DNA of 64,000 bases from Thermoplasmata archaeon (GTDB lineage Archaea > Thermoplasmatota > Thermoplasmata > RBG-16-68-12 > SOIM01), in assembly GCA_023140195.1 (NCBI GenBank), contig JAGLME010000001.1:124001-188000 (forward strand). Direction: 5' to 3'. A model generated the notes under the pieces. It saw only the letters and a list, made by a program, of their open reading frames with translations, was not told the DNA's origin and ran no database searches. Each line of letters starts with the position of its first letter. Positions within the stretch are counted from its first letter, which is position 1. This document shows positions 9,801 to 16,762 of this stretch, in pieces. The position numbers and the translations under genes are program-made.

Positions 9801-12047
9801 GGAGTTGAACAACTGTGTGTCATCTGTGGTTAGGATTCCAGGATCCCACGGGTTGATTCCTATCCTTGCCACGCTACCGCCGGTCACACTGACCGCGGTG
9901 TAGTTCGAGACCGAATCATCCGAATTGTTGCAGTAGACCCTCCAGACCCCTACCATACCTGGGTAGTAAAGACCCGAAGTGTTGACCAGACCCCAAGGGT
10001 CGTCTGTTTCCCACTTCTCAACGAACGGAGTTTGATGATGGTATGCATCGTGCCCGATGGCGTCAAGGTCGACCCATTCATCGGTCGTCCCTATCCATGT
10101 CGCCAGAGACATGTGAATGTGATGAAGAGGTCCAATGACCACGTACCGGAGATTCATTTCAAGAAGAGTCGGTGTCACTGAAGTATTCGTTGTTTCCAGA
10201 TTCGCCCTGAACCTGATCTGCGGTATGGGGGTGGCACTCAAATTGTCTTCTGGATTCAGATTGGTCCAGTTGGATCCCGAATCAATGGAGAACCAGAAAG
10301 TTATCATCGTTTCTGCAGGTGTAACCATGGTTGCGTTGAAAACCTCCCAACTCCCAACGTCTAAAGGTATGAAGTCCTCTGTCTCCACTCTTCCGCTTAG
10401 GGAATACTTCAGGAAGCTGACATCAACCTCAAACAGGGCGGGAGTATAGGCCGTGTCAAGAGTCCCGAGATACGCTCTGTACTGAATGTATCTAGCAGAG
10501 GGACTTGGTATGGGCTCTCCGCCTGAAATCGTCAACTCGCCTGACCAATCGCTCCAAGTGCCATCGATTGTTGGAGAATGACCCGTCCTTGTCTGCAGAG
10601 ATATGCTGGTGGCAGCTGCTGGTATGTTCTCTCCCCATGATATGCTATTCCAGACGGCCGAGCTTCCCGCATCATATATCAAAGAAGTTAGGTTGCCCAG
10701 GGGGATGTACTCATACGCGCCCATGATGCTGATATTGTCTACGCTCAGGCTAGCAGTCACATCGTTGAACGTATCCACCTGCAGATGAAACTGAAAGCTG
10801 ATCTCATACGTTCCCGGATTTGTACTCCATTGACTTATGTCCACCACTATAGATGTCCAAGGCTCAATTCCGACAAGGCTTTTCGTCCACATCAATGAGT
10901 TGTTGAGGTATACATCGATGTCCGCAACACTGATGTTGGCTATCTCCTCTGCTGTGTAGTCGAATGTCAGGTTCACCATCCCCGGCAAGTCTGGAGTATA
11001 TGATTGTTTGTTGAAAGTCTGATTAGCATAGGCTATCTCATCGAACTGCGTCCAGGGTCCCCCGCCTATCAGCACGATTTCGTCGACGTACAATTCAATT
11101 GGATTGGCTGTTGGAGCGTCCGTAAAATGAATGCGAAACACATCAACAATAGCTAGCGTGTTGCTTCCTGCGGGACCGGAACCCTCAAATCCAGTGACGT
11201 CGAACGTGTAGGTGTTCCATCCCGAGACCATCGGCTGTGAGGAGGTCTCCCAAAACGTGCTGACAGTGTCTGAAACAGCCGCCAATTGCAAATGCATCGT
11301 CTCGCCGAGATCATCAAGGGTGTATGCCTTCACCGATATCGCACTTAGAGTTGACCAGTTCCAAGTTCCCGTGTCATTCCTTTCCACCCCATACTGCTTG
11401 CCGGGAGTGTTGAGAGTGAGTACAATCCTCATATTACCAGTGCCTTCAGCTATTGGAGGTGCCGAATTCTGGAAGAAATCTCCATCATTCTTCGATTCTT
11501 TCGCATCCTCAGCCCATCCAGTGAGAACCACATCGTCCATCGAATCGAATATCTGGTTGGTGATGTTGGAAACAACGTTGTCATGAAACCATAGATCTTG
11601 ATCGGTCGAAGACCATTCCACCGTCACATTGTCAGTGCTGCCGTTCGTCAGCGTCCAGTAATTGCTGGTTGTCAAGTTCCCATTTCTGATCATTTCGGTG
11701 TGGTTGTGGGAGAGAAGAACACTTCCATCTGGAGTCGTGGTCACGTTCTCCTTTGAGCCTGAATCGAAATCAGCTTGTGTTGTCTGGTTCCACCAATATT
11801 CACTTGCCGAAAGATTCGCCTCTCCGCCACTGATGGTCGCATTCAACGCCATGTAGTTTGCCGGATTCTGAAATGACCATGTTGCAGTTGTAGTTCCGTC
11901 CAGGTTGTCCTGCAGAGATGGATCTCCGATTATTCCTCCAAACATCGAGACGAAGTTTGAGAATATCAGCAGGCTTAGAATCACGATCAAGAGAGCATTC
12001 TCTGTGGCAGAAGGGTAACCTCTTCTATCTTCAGGTGCTTTCTTCAC
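6834..12047 (-). CDS. Giant single-pass surface protein B, paralogue of A
   Basis: About 1,737 residues, with the same plan as protein A. It has an N-terminal hydrophobic segment (LLIVILSLLIFSNFVSMF), then longer N-terminal beta domains containing galactose-binding/jelly-roll-like stretches (~130-470). Three Ig-like units (~716-995) are followed by cadherin-like units (~999-1572) with TPVNDNP, PVNDAPS and PVNDAPV linkers. One transmembrane helix (~1586-1608, WPWSLLVAFLALVIAVLLA) leads to a cytoplasmic alpha/beta domain (~1610-1737). The cytoplasmic part is among the best conserved regions between A and B (FSxMLTAIQxFI, then EVEDSPVKxIEFGDxKI). The GTG start at 12047 has GGAGGG 5 nt upstream, as in A; an ATG 15 nt further upstream is the alternative. 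It lies downstream of, and in the same direction as, a small GTPase gene. Likely a surface receptor or adhesin; ligand unknown. Confidence 0.85.
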   Translation of the reverse strand: MKKAPEDRRGYPSATENALLIVILSLLIFSNFVSMFGGIIGDPSLQDNLDGTTTATWSFQNPANYMALNATISGGEANLSASEYWWNQTTQADFDSGSKENVTTTPDGSVLLSHNHTEMIRNGNLTTSNYWTLTNGSTDNVTVEWSSTDQDLWFHDNVVSNITNQIFDSMDDVVLTGWAEDAKESKNDGDFFQNSAPPIAEGTGNMRIVLTLNTPGKQYGVERNDTGTWNWSTLSAISVKAYTLDDLGETMHLQLAAVSDTVSTFWETSSQPMVSGWNTYTFDVTGFEGSGPAGSNTLAIVDVFRIHFTDAPTANPIELYVDEIVLIGGGPWTQFDEIAYANQTFNKQSYTPDLPGMVNLTFDYTAEEIANISVADIDVYLNNSLMWTKSLVGIEPWTSIVVDISQWSTNPGTYEISFQFHLQVDTFNDVTASLSVDNISIMGAYEYIPLGNLTSLIYDAGSSAVWNSISWGENIPAAATSISLQTRTGHSPTIDGTWSDWSGELTISGGEPIPSPSARYIQYRAYLGTLDTAYTPALFEVDVSFLKYSLSGRVETEDFIPLDVGSWEVFNATMVTPAETMITFWFSIDSGSNWTNLNPEDNLSATPIPQIRFRANLETTNTSVTPTLLEMNLRYVVIGPLHHIHMSLATWIGTTDEWVDLDAIGHDAYHHQTPFVEKWETDDPWGLVNTSGLYYPGMVGVWRVYCNNSDDSVSNYTAVSVTGGSVARIGINPWDPGILTTDDTQLFNSIGYDSKGNSIGQVAANWSVSGGIGAIPIGPSSSALFDPTTPGLGTVSADDGNGHSNTTNIIQVVAGARSRIGIEPWNPGALTTDDNVNFAAYSYDSDGNQIGPAIVSWFVNGGIGTIPVGPSQTSVFDATTVGVGTITIDDGMGLTNTTDLIPVIAGQLATIDLNPASVVLLTEEYQNFTAEGYDSDGNSIPLVNPFWETNAGTIVNSSTNGAMLQAQDTELSNGWIRVTAVFQNNVTSNSTIDVAAVNVKPNIVGTIPSQQRPEDYGSWTIDLSSFASDPQDPLSDLTWFFTENDPSLIIISGDEVTGNHIIMFTTVKDAYGSDEMTIWLRDSDGQVDGQRFWVNITPVNDNPIIHSITPFTVHYDVPYTYYFYDYVEDVETPKEELVLESSQPQYVSFAGLWGTFTYPVEFNGQTVYPEVTVYDGDGGWRTTVLAITVSEDYVPVLVRELPDVFIFEGEVARDYFDLDDYFEDPDGDSLYYSSGNVNTQIIIHENHSVDFIAPDDWSGVEIVSFRAIDPYNARAEDIVLVTVLPVNDAPSISGVPDLAVHYDDPSRPNYNYTFDLEPYIYDEDNPISELSISTDDPTHIFFNSSKNSIMEIHYPESMKGQTVVVRITVSDNSSLAYQDINITILENWPPEVSSPIPDYELHEDIPLSNAFDLDNHFIDPEGDELSYSSISNNVFVEIDETTSVVSFSSAANWSGFESVTFRAMDVHGAVLEQTIRVTVIPVNDAPVVYPPIPDQEIAKGAVLTLDLLNHIFDIDNNFSELDISIVSVHSDATLAIAGSYIIFSFDQEGNYIVQLRVSDGNKTAFASFNVRVVGPPAPTIWDQIHWPWSLLVAFLALVIAVLLARQFLGKIDIDEAFLIHADGMLIAHTTIGRETEIDKDIFSGMLTAIQSFIGDSFREVEDSPVKRIEFGDHKIMIEKGKSVYLAVVYRGHENARNVLPIKNAIKEIEKKYSVESVDESSSEFSGVGEIIEKHLKA

Positions 12048-12103
12048 TTGTTCCCTCCGCATGGAACTTTCGGCATTGGCTCTTTGAAAGAATTACTCGA
12101 CTC

Positions 12104-12115
12104 CGCTATATAGCT
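12104..12115 (-). promoter_or_regulatory. TATA box of surface protein B
   Basis: The core is the palindromic GCTATATAGC, about 60 nt before the start. It is preceded on the minus strand by TCCTGAAGCCA, which matches the region upstream of the TATA box of paralogue A. Confidence 0.55.
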
Positions 12116-12232
12116 GGCTTCAGGATTACCAATGTTGAAAATCAACTCTGATAGCAGAACGGATTATTCTGCAAATGAACATGTTCTGAAAAGGGTTCGA
12201 TCCCCCCGCAATCGGATGTGTTCCTGGGGGTT

Positions 12233-12844
12233 CTAGGAAGCCGGACTGCCCGCGGCATCTTCTGTGGTCGCTGACACGTCCTCGGAGAGCTTCCTCTCCA
12301 TTATCCGTCTCATGATCTCGTTGGTCAAATCCTCGAATATCCTCTCCACATTCTCTCCGGTCAAGGCACTGCATGTTGAGTGGTCGGCATGATATTTCTC
12401 CGCCACGCGCCTGAGTTCCTCTTCACTAACTACCTTTTCATCCCCAAGGTCGTTCTTATTGCCCACGGTGACGATGGGAACCTCCCCGGCAACTTCGTGT
12501 GTCCTGTCCAGCCAATCCTCAACACCTTCGAGGGTCCGAGGTCTTGTCAGGTCGCAGACAGCAATAATGCCATCCACTCCGAAGAAGTAAGCCTCTTGGA
12601 GAAGGGCTCTGAAACCATGTTGGCCCATGATATCCCATATGGCCATATCAACGGCAATATCCCCATCTCCCATTGGATTTGGAATGACCATCTCTCTCTT
12701 GGTGATCTTGGTGCCCAATGTAGTTATGTACTTGTCGCTGAACTCATCGTACACGAACTTCCTTATCAGGCTCGTCTTCCCGACTGCGGAGTCTCCCACT
12801 AGGCACACCTTTAACTTCAGCAGGTCATTGTAATCTCTTTTCAT
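12233..12844 (-). CDS. Ras/Rab-like small GTPase
   Basis: 203 residues with all five G motifs: P-loop GDSAVGKTS (17-25), switch I Thr in TTLGTK (41-46), DIMGQ (71-75) with the catalytic Gln at 75, NKND (129-132) and SAL (159-161). It belongs to the Ras/Rab/MglA class of regulatory GTPases, which cycle between GTP and GDP forms and bind effectors through their switch regions. There is no C-terminal Cys motif for prenylation, so membrane recruitment would need a partner. A short insertion (NPMGDGD, ~56-62) lengthens the hairpin between switch I and II. It is the first gene of a one-directional set with the two giant surface proteins, whose cytoplasmic domains are candidate partners (inference). 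The ATG start follows GGTGG. Confidence 0.92.
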   Translation of the reverse strand: MKRDYNDLLKLKVCLVGDSAVGKTSLIRKFVYDEFSDKYITTLGTKITKREMVIPNPMGDGDIAVDMAIWDIMGQHGFRALLQEAYFFGVDGIIAVCDLTRPRTLEGVEDWLDRTHEVAGEVPIVTVGNKNDLGDEKVVSEEELRRVAEKYHADHSTCSALTGENVERIFEDLTNEIMRRIMERKLSEDVSATTEDAAGSPAS

Positions 12845-12888
12845 CGTCCCGCCACCTTCTGGGTAGGTATTGGAGAGCTCTCTTGGAA

Positions 12889-12898
12889 CCTTATAACC
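12889..12898 (-). promoter_or_regulatory. TATA box of the small GTPase gene
   Basis: Minus strand GGTTATAAGG, about 45 nt before the ATG. It predicts a leader of roughly 20 nt. A palindrome lies directly upstream at 12909-12928. Confidence 0.5.
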
Positions 12899-12908
12899 AT
12901 TTTGCAGG

Positions 12909-12928
12909 GGTTATCAGAGGTGATAACC
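12909..12928. promoter_or_regulatory. Perfect 8-bp inverted repeat, candidate operator
   Basis: The arms GGTTATCA and TGATAACC are separated by GAGG. The site sits about 10 bp upstream of the GTPase TATA box, where archaeal activators or repressors commonly bind, and in the gap between the GTPase and the divergent tRNA gene. The regulator is unknown. Confidence 0.45.
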
Positions 12929-13023
12929 TGAGAGTCACCACCAGGCCTGTCTGCATAAGTTTAATATGTTCTTTGAATATTGAGCAATCGACTGGGTCGC
13001 GGTGTCGTGACCTGGCTGGATCA

Positions 13024-13136
13024 GGGCCCGTAGCTTAGCCTGGTGGAGCGTCTGGCTCATAACCAGATGGTCGTCGGTTCGAAAAGCGATGTGCATCCAT
13101 TCGTATACACTCGCTACGAAAATCCGGCCGGGCCCA
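13024..13136 (+). tRNA. tRNA with CAU anticodon (Met elongator or Ile2), interrupted in the T-loop
   Basis: The acceptor stem GGGCCCG (13024-13030) pairs with CGGGCCC (13129-13135), with discriminator A at 13136. The D-arm is GCT/AGC. The anticodon stem TCTGG/CCAGA carries the CAT anticodon at 13058-13060. The T-stem GTCGG (13073-13077) pairs with CCGGC (13124-13128). The T-loop holds 46 nt instead of 7, and removing 13084-13122 leaves TTCGAAT. The G1-C72 pair and the anticodon stem without three G-C pairs argue against initiator tRNA. Elongator Met and Ile2 (the TiaS substrate; TiaS is encoded at 32562) cannot be separated by eye. CCA is not encoded. A likely TATA element lies near 12973-12980. 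Confidence 0.85.
13084..13122 (+). other. Predicted 39-nt archaeal intron in the T-loop (between positions 59 and 60)
   Basis: A bulge-helix-bulge motif can be drawn: outer helix GTCGG/CCGGC, central 4-bp helix TTCG (13078-13081)/CGAA (13117-13120), 3-nt bulges AAA (13082-13084) and AAT (13121-13123), and inner helix AGCGA (13085-13089)/TCGCT (13111-13115), with one extra unpaired A at 13116. Cutting after the second base of each bulge, as archaeal splicing endonuclease does, gives the consensus loop TTCGAAT. Confidence 0.8.
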
Positions 13137-13174
13137 CTTTTTCATCAATGCGCAAAGGTCTCAAGTGTGAGATA

Positions 13175-13948
13175 TCACGGATACTCCTTTTCCCGGAACA
13201 AGATAGCTCCAATTGCCAGACAGACGATTGTGATTCCAATCAGGACCCCAAAGGCCGTGCCGGCACTTGCCCCGTCATAAAGACTTATCTCTCCGACATC
13301 AAGCCAGCCGGAGCCGATGGACCTTATGAAGTGTTTGAGAGTGAACTTGCTAATCGCTCCGGGAATCGAACCAACAAAACCTTCCCAGATGAATGCGTAG
13401 AAAAGGCCTACATAAATCGGCCTTTTGAAAATGACGCTGGACATTAGAAAAAGGGATGAATACACAATAGTACCAATCACTCCCAGAGCTATCATGATAA
13501 GCAGAATGTCACCCGCACCATCGCCCATTCCGATCTGGCCGAAGAAGGCCAGCCATCCTACAAAATTGATGAGGACCATGATTATGGACAATGATATGAC
13601 CAGTGATATGTAATATCCGATGTATGAAATGGGCCGAGGTAGTGGAGAGGTTATTACCTGGGTAATCGATTTGTCATCTATTTCATTCCTTATCAGGCTG
13701 GCCCCATAAATCATGGCGATTATGGGCATTATGAAAGAGAGAATGAGAAGATCCATCAGAGTAGTTCCACCATTCAATCTTTCAATATCCGTGTGACCTA
13801 CTGGCGCTTGGCTTGCAGCATATCCCATGATTGCTCCAACCATAATCATGATTAGCAGGACGATTACCCATCTCTTACTGAACAACATTTTTCTGGTGGA
13901 GTATTTTATTATTGACTTCAAACCGGAAATTGTTATATTTGTGTCCAA
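13175..13948 (-). CDS. ABC-2 type transporter permease
   Basis: 257 residues with six predicted membrane segments: ~27-46, ~66-85, ~106-128, ~145-170, ~175-195 and ~230-250. The layout, with a cytoplasmic N-terminus and an RNEIDDKSITQVITSPLPR loop before the third segment, is typical of ABC-2 permeases of the NosY type. It follows the ATPase at 13950 by only 1 bp and forms an exporter with it. The protein is rich in Ile and the DNA looks more AT-rich than the flanking housekeeping genes. The substrate is not evident. It is the last gene of the operon starting at TldD. Confidence 0.85.
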   Translation of the reverse strand: MDTNITISGLKSIIKYSTRKMLFSKRWVIVLLIMIMVGAIMGYAASQAPVGHTDIERLNGGTTLMDLLILSFIMPIIAMIYGASLIRNEIDDKSITQVITSPLPRPISYIGYYISLVISLSIIMVLINFVGWLAFFGQIGMGDGAGDILLIMIALGVIGTIVYSSLFLMSSVIFKRPIYVGLFYAFIWEGFVGSIPGAISKFTLKHFIRSIGSGWLDVGEISLYDGASAGTAFGVLIGITIVCLAIGAILFREKEYP

Positions 13949-13949
13949 T

Positions 13950-14948
13950 CTACCACCCCACTAGATACTTGTATATCGATTCCAGGTTGTCATCAAGGCT
14001 GTACATCTTTTCGATATCGCATTCGGTATCCTCCAGAAGCCCGGGCAGTGTATTGAAGAAATCATCTGGCCGTGTAACTTTGACTGTGATACTCTCACGG
14101 CTTTCATTGAATCCAACCGAAACTGCATATTCCATATCCAGCAGTTTCTTTGCCAGGTCGGAAACGCCCCTGCCTTCTACAATAATACTGTGCGGATGCT
14201 TGTCAATGAGGTTTCGTATTTCAGTTATTCCTCCACTGGCCACAGCCCTCCCTTTATAGATCAGAACAACATTGTGAGTCATTCTTTCAATTTCATGTAG
14301 AATATGAGAGCTGACAATTATGTTGTGACCATGATTGTGATGAAGGCTTTTTGTCAATTCGATCAGGTCCCGCCTGGCTATGGGGTCCAGGCCAGAGAGG
14401 GGTTCGTCGAGAAGCAGCAATCTGGGATTGTGAAGCAGTGCGCCGGCAATCTTCAATCTCTGTTTCATGCCCTTGCTGTATCCGATCATTTTTCTTTCAA
14501 GCTCATTTGTCATTCCTACAATGCCAGACATCTCGACAATACGTTGGCTAAGGGCTGTTTTTTCCATGGCGTGAAGCCCTCCCAGGAACTGTAGATACTG
14601 TCTTCCTGTCAAATCAAGTGGAAGGAACTCATAATCCGGGCAGAAGCCGATTTCCTTCAATTGCGCGGTATTGCCCCACGGCCGTTTCCCGTTGACCAAC
14701 AGATTGCCAGCATTGGATTTGATTGTGCCGACTATCAGCTTGAATAGTGTGCTCTTGCCGGATCCGTTCGGTCCCACTATTCCGGTTATGCCTTCCGCAA
14801 TATCCACATTGAAGCCATTGAGCCCGATCACATTGCCATACCATTTGGAAAGGCCGTCGGCATGTATCACCAGTTTGGTTTCAGGTGTCGGGAAAGGCGA
14901 CGGTTTTCCATCTGGATGAAATTGTGCAGATGCCGACCGTCCACTCAT
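13950..14948 (-). CDS. ABC transporter ATP-binding protein (ABC-2 exporter)
   Basis: 332 residues. Walker A GPNGSGKST (~58-66), Q-loop in the NTAQLKEIGFCPD region, signature YSKGMKQRL (~153-161), Walker B LLLLDEPLSGLDP (~174-186) and switch His in SSHILHE. A C-terminal domain of about 100 residues follows, as in NosF/DrrA-type ATPases. It should power export through the permease at 13175. The ATG overlaps the stop of the upstream permease (ATGA), so translation is probably coupled. Confidence 0.9.
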   Translation of the reverse strand: MSGRSASAQFHPDGKPSPFPTPETKLVIHADGLSKWYGNVIGLNGFNVDIAEGITGIVGPNGSGKSTLFKLIVGTIKSNAGNLLVNGKRPWGNTAQLKEIGFCPDYEFLPLDLTGRQYLQFLGGLHAMEKTALSQRIVEMSGIVGMTNELERKMIGYSKGMKQRLKIAGALLHNPRLLLLDEPLSGLDPIARRDLIELTKSLHHNHGHNIIVSSHILHEIERMTHNVVLIYKGRAVASGGITEIRNLIDKHPHSIIVEGRGVSDLAKKLLDMEYAVSVGFNESRESITVKVTRPDDFFNTLPGLLEDTECDIEKMYSLDDNLESIYKYLVGW

Positions 14949-15766
14949 TTTCCCACCGCCTTCATGCTAATTCTGAGGTAAAGAAGAGTCAGTGGTATGA
15001 AGATGAACCCAATGAACATGGCTGAGAACAGGCCGATATTGACATTGCTTGGAATTCCAAATCCATACAGCGAGTCATAGAAGATAGTCAGAACATTACC
15101 TGGATCAATCAATTTCCAGTTCGGGTCAATATCAGTGAATATGGCAGATATAATGGTGAGAACAAAAAAAGCCATGAACGTGCCAACGGCGGCATAGGAT
15201 CTTCTTGTTGTCAGTGATGAAATTAGCACGCTGAAGGGAATGAAGAATAAAGTGGCCACAATACTGGCGATAATTGTGCGTCCTAAGACCCCGAGGCTGG
15301 CATCGTAAGATGAGCCGGATTGTGTACCCATAAGCACAATAGCCATGAGTATCGGGGGAATGAAACAGAATAATGATAAGGTCAGGATCGTGCCGCCCAT
15401 CTTGCCAGCCAGATAGCTTTCAGCCTTTATTGCCTTGGAGAAGTACAGTACAAATGAATTGCTTCTCAGGTCTTCTGCGATTGAGTCAGAGCAAATCAAT
15501 GCAGCCAGGAGTATTGTAAACATGAAGAATAACCTATCACTCATCTGGAAGGCCATTGTGCGGGCATCAAGGGTATCGTGGGGTATCATTGCATTGAAGA
15601 TTATTGGAAATACAAAAACTAATATTACTCCCAGCATCAGAAATGCCAACAACAACTTCGACTTCAATTTCTGCCGGAAGAATGTCTTGGCAATAATGAA
15701 CACTCTATCCCTGGTGCTGGTTCTCTCGCCTGACCAGGGTTTGTATCTTATGGGATCAATTCCCAT
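14945..15766 (-). CDS. ABC-2 type transporter permease
   Basis: About 273 residues with six predicted membrane segments beginning at LLLAFLMLGVILVFVFPIIF. A SDSIAEDLRSNSFVLYFSK loop follows the second segment, typical of ABC-2 permeases. I chose the ATG at 15766 (MGIDPIRYKPW) because it overlaps the end of the preceding ATPase by 11 nt and has a G-rich ribosome site in front. The frame is open further upstream to 15892, but that part lies inside the ATPase gene and does not look like permease. It is paired with the ATPase at 15756. Confidence 0.85.
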   Translation of the reverse strand: MGIDPIRYKPWSGERTSTRDRVFIIAKTFFRQKLKSKLLLAFLMLGVILVFVFPIIFNAMIPHDTLDARTMAFQMSDRLFFMFTILLAALICSDSIAEDLRSNSFVLYFSKAIKAESYLAGKMGGTILTLSLFCFIPPILMAIVLMGTQSGSSYDASLGVLGRTIIASIVATLFFIPFSVLISSLTTRRSYAAVGTFMAFFVLTIISAIFTDIDPNWKLIDPGNVLTIFYDSLYGFGIPSNVNIGLFSAMFIGFIFIPLTLLYLRISMKAVGK

Positions 15767-16733
15767 CAAGCACACCCCCATCATCCTTGTCCAGGGTTCC
15801 GATGAAAATATCCTCCAGAGCGGCCCTTTTCGGAGAATAGGCCCTGAGTTGAACATTAGCCTGCTGGCTGAGTTTGAAGATCGACTTCCCATCTCCCGGA
15901 TTCATGAATTCTATTGTTGTCTGTCCTCTTTCCTGGGTTACTGAGTGAACATCATAGGAATCCTGTAGTATCTTCACGAAATTCATCATAGCTTGCTCTT
16001 CCCCGCGAACTTTGACAAACTTGAGGTTTTCCTTGCCAGCAAGAAGATTGTCCAGATTGCCTTCGGTTATCAATTGCCCCTTGGAAATTATCATGGCATG
16101 GTCAGAGACCCTTTCCACGTCCTCCAGTATATGGGTTGAAACAAGAATAGATTTATCAGAATCACTGATTTTTCTGATAAGGTCCAGCATCTCCTCTCGG
16201 CCCAGGGGGTCCATGCCATTGGTGGGTTCATCCAGGAAAAGGATTTTTGGGTCATGAACAATTGCCTGAGCAAGCTTAACTCGTTGCTTCATGCCAGTTG
16301 AATATGATGAGATTAAACGATAACGTTCCTCGCCGATGCCAACAAAGTCCAGCATCTCATGGCTCCTGGGCATCGCGTCCCGTTTTTTCATGCCACTTAT
16401 CTGGCCCATGTAAGAGACAAAATCAATAGCAGCGAATGATTCCATAAGGCAATCATGCTCTGGCATGTAGCCTATCATATCCCTGACTGCACTTCTTTCG
16501 GTAACGGGATCACGGCCAGCTATTTTGATGTCGCCCTTGTCGGGGACAAGTAATCCAAGAATTGCCTTGATGAAAGTACTTTTTCCAGCACCATTTGGAC
16601 CAAGAAGGCCAACTATTCCGGATGGCACATCTGCCGAAAAATTGTCCAGGGCCAGAATATTACCATAACTGACTGTTATGCCCTTTGTAACTATGGCGTT
16701 CGCAAATGATTCGATTTCCTGTTCTTCTGTCAT
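15756..16733 (-). CDS. ABC transporter ATP-binding protein (ABC-2 exporter)
   Basis: About 325 residues. Walker A GPNGAGKST, signature YSTGMKQRVKLAQ, Walker B ILFLDEPTNGMDP and the H-loop in STHILEDVE are all present, followed by a C-terminal regulatory region. It pairs with the permease at 14945; this is the first of two complete ATPase-permease pairs in a row. I chose the ATG at 16733 (MTEEQEIES) because GGAG lies 6 nt upstream; an in-frame ATG at 16766 that overlaps the PmbA stop is the alternative. Its position directly after PmbA suggests a shared transcript. Confidence 0.9.
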   Translation of the reverse strand: MTEEQEIESFANAIVTKGITVSYGNILALDNFSADVPSGIVGLLGPNGAGKSTFIKAILGLLVPDKGDIKIAGRDPVTERSAVRDMIGYMPEHDCLMESFAAIDFVSYMGQISGMKKRDAMPRSHEMLDFVGIGEERYRLISSYSTGMKQRVKLAQAIVHDPKILFLDEPTNGMDPLGREEMLDLIRKISDSDKSILVSTHILEDVERVSDHAMIISKGQLITEGNLDNLLAGKENLKFVKVRGEEQAMMNFVKILQDSYDVHSVTQERGQTTIEFMNPGDGKSIFKLSQQANVQLRAYSPKRAALEDIFIGTLDKDDGGVLDGN

Positions 16734-16762
16734 TTCGCTCCAATGAAATCTGCCTGGCCCCA

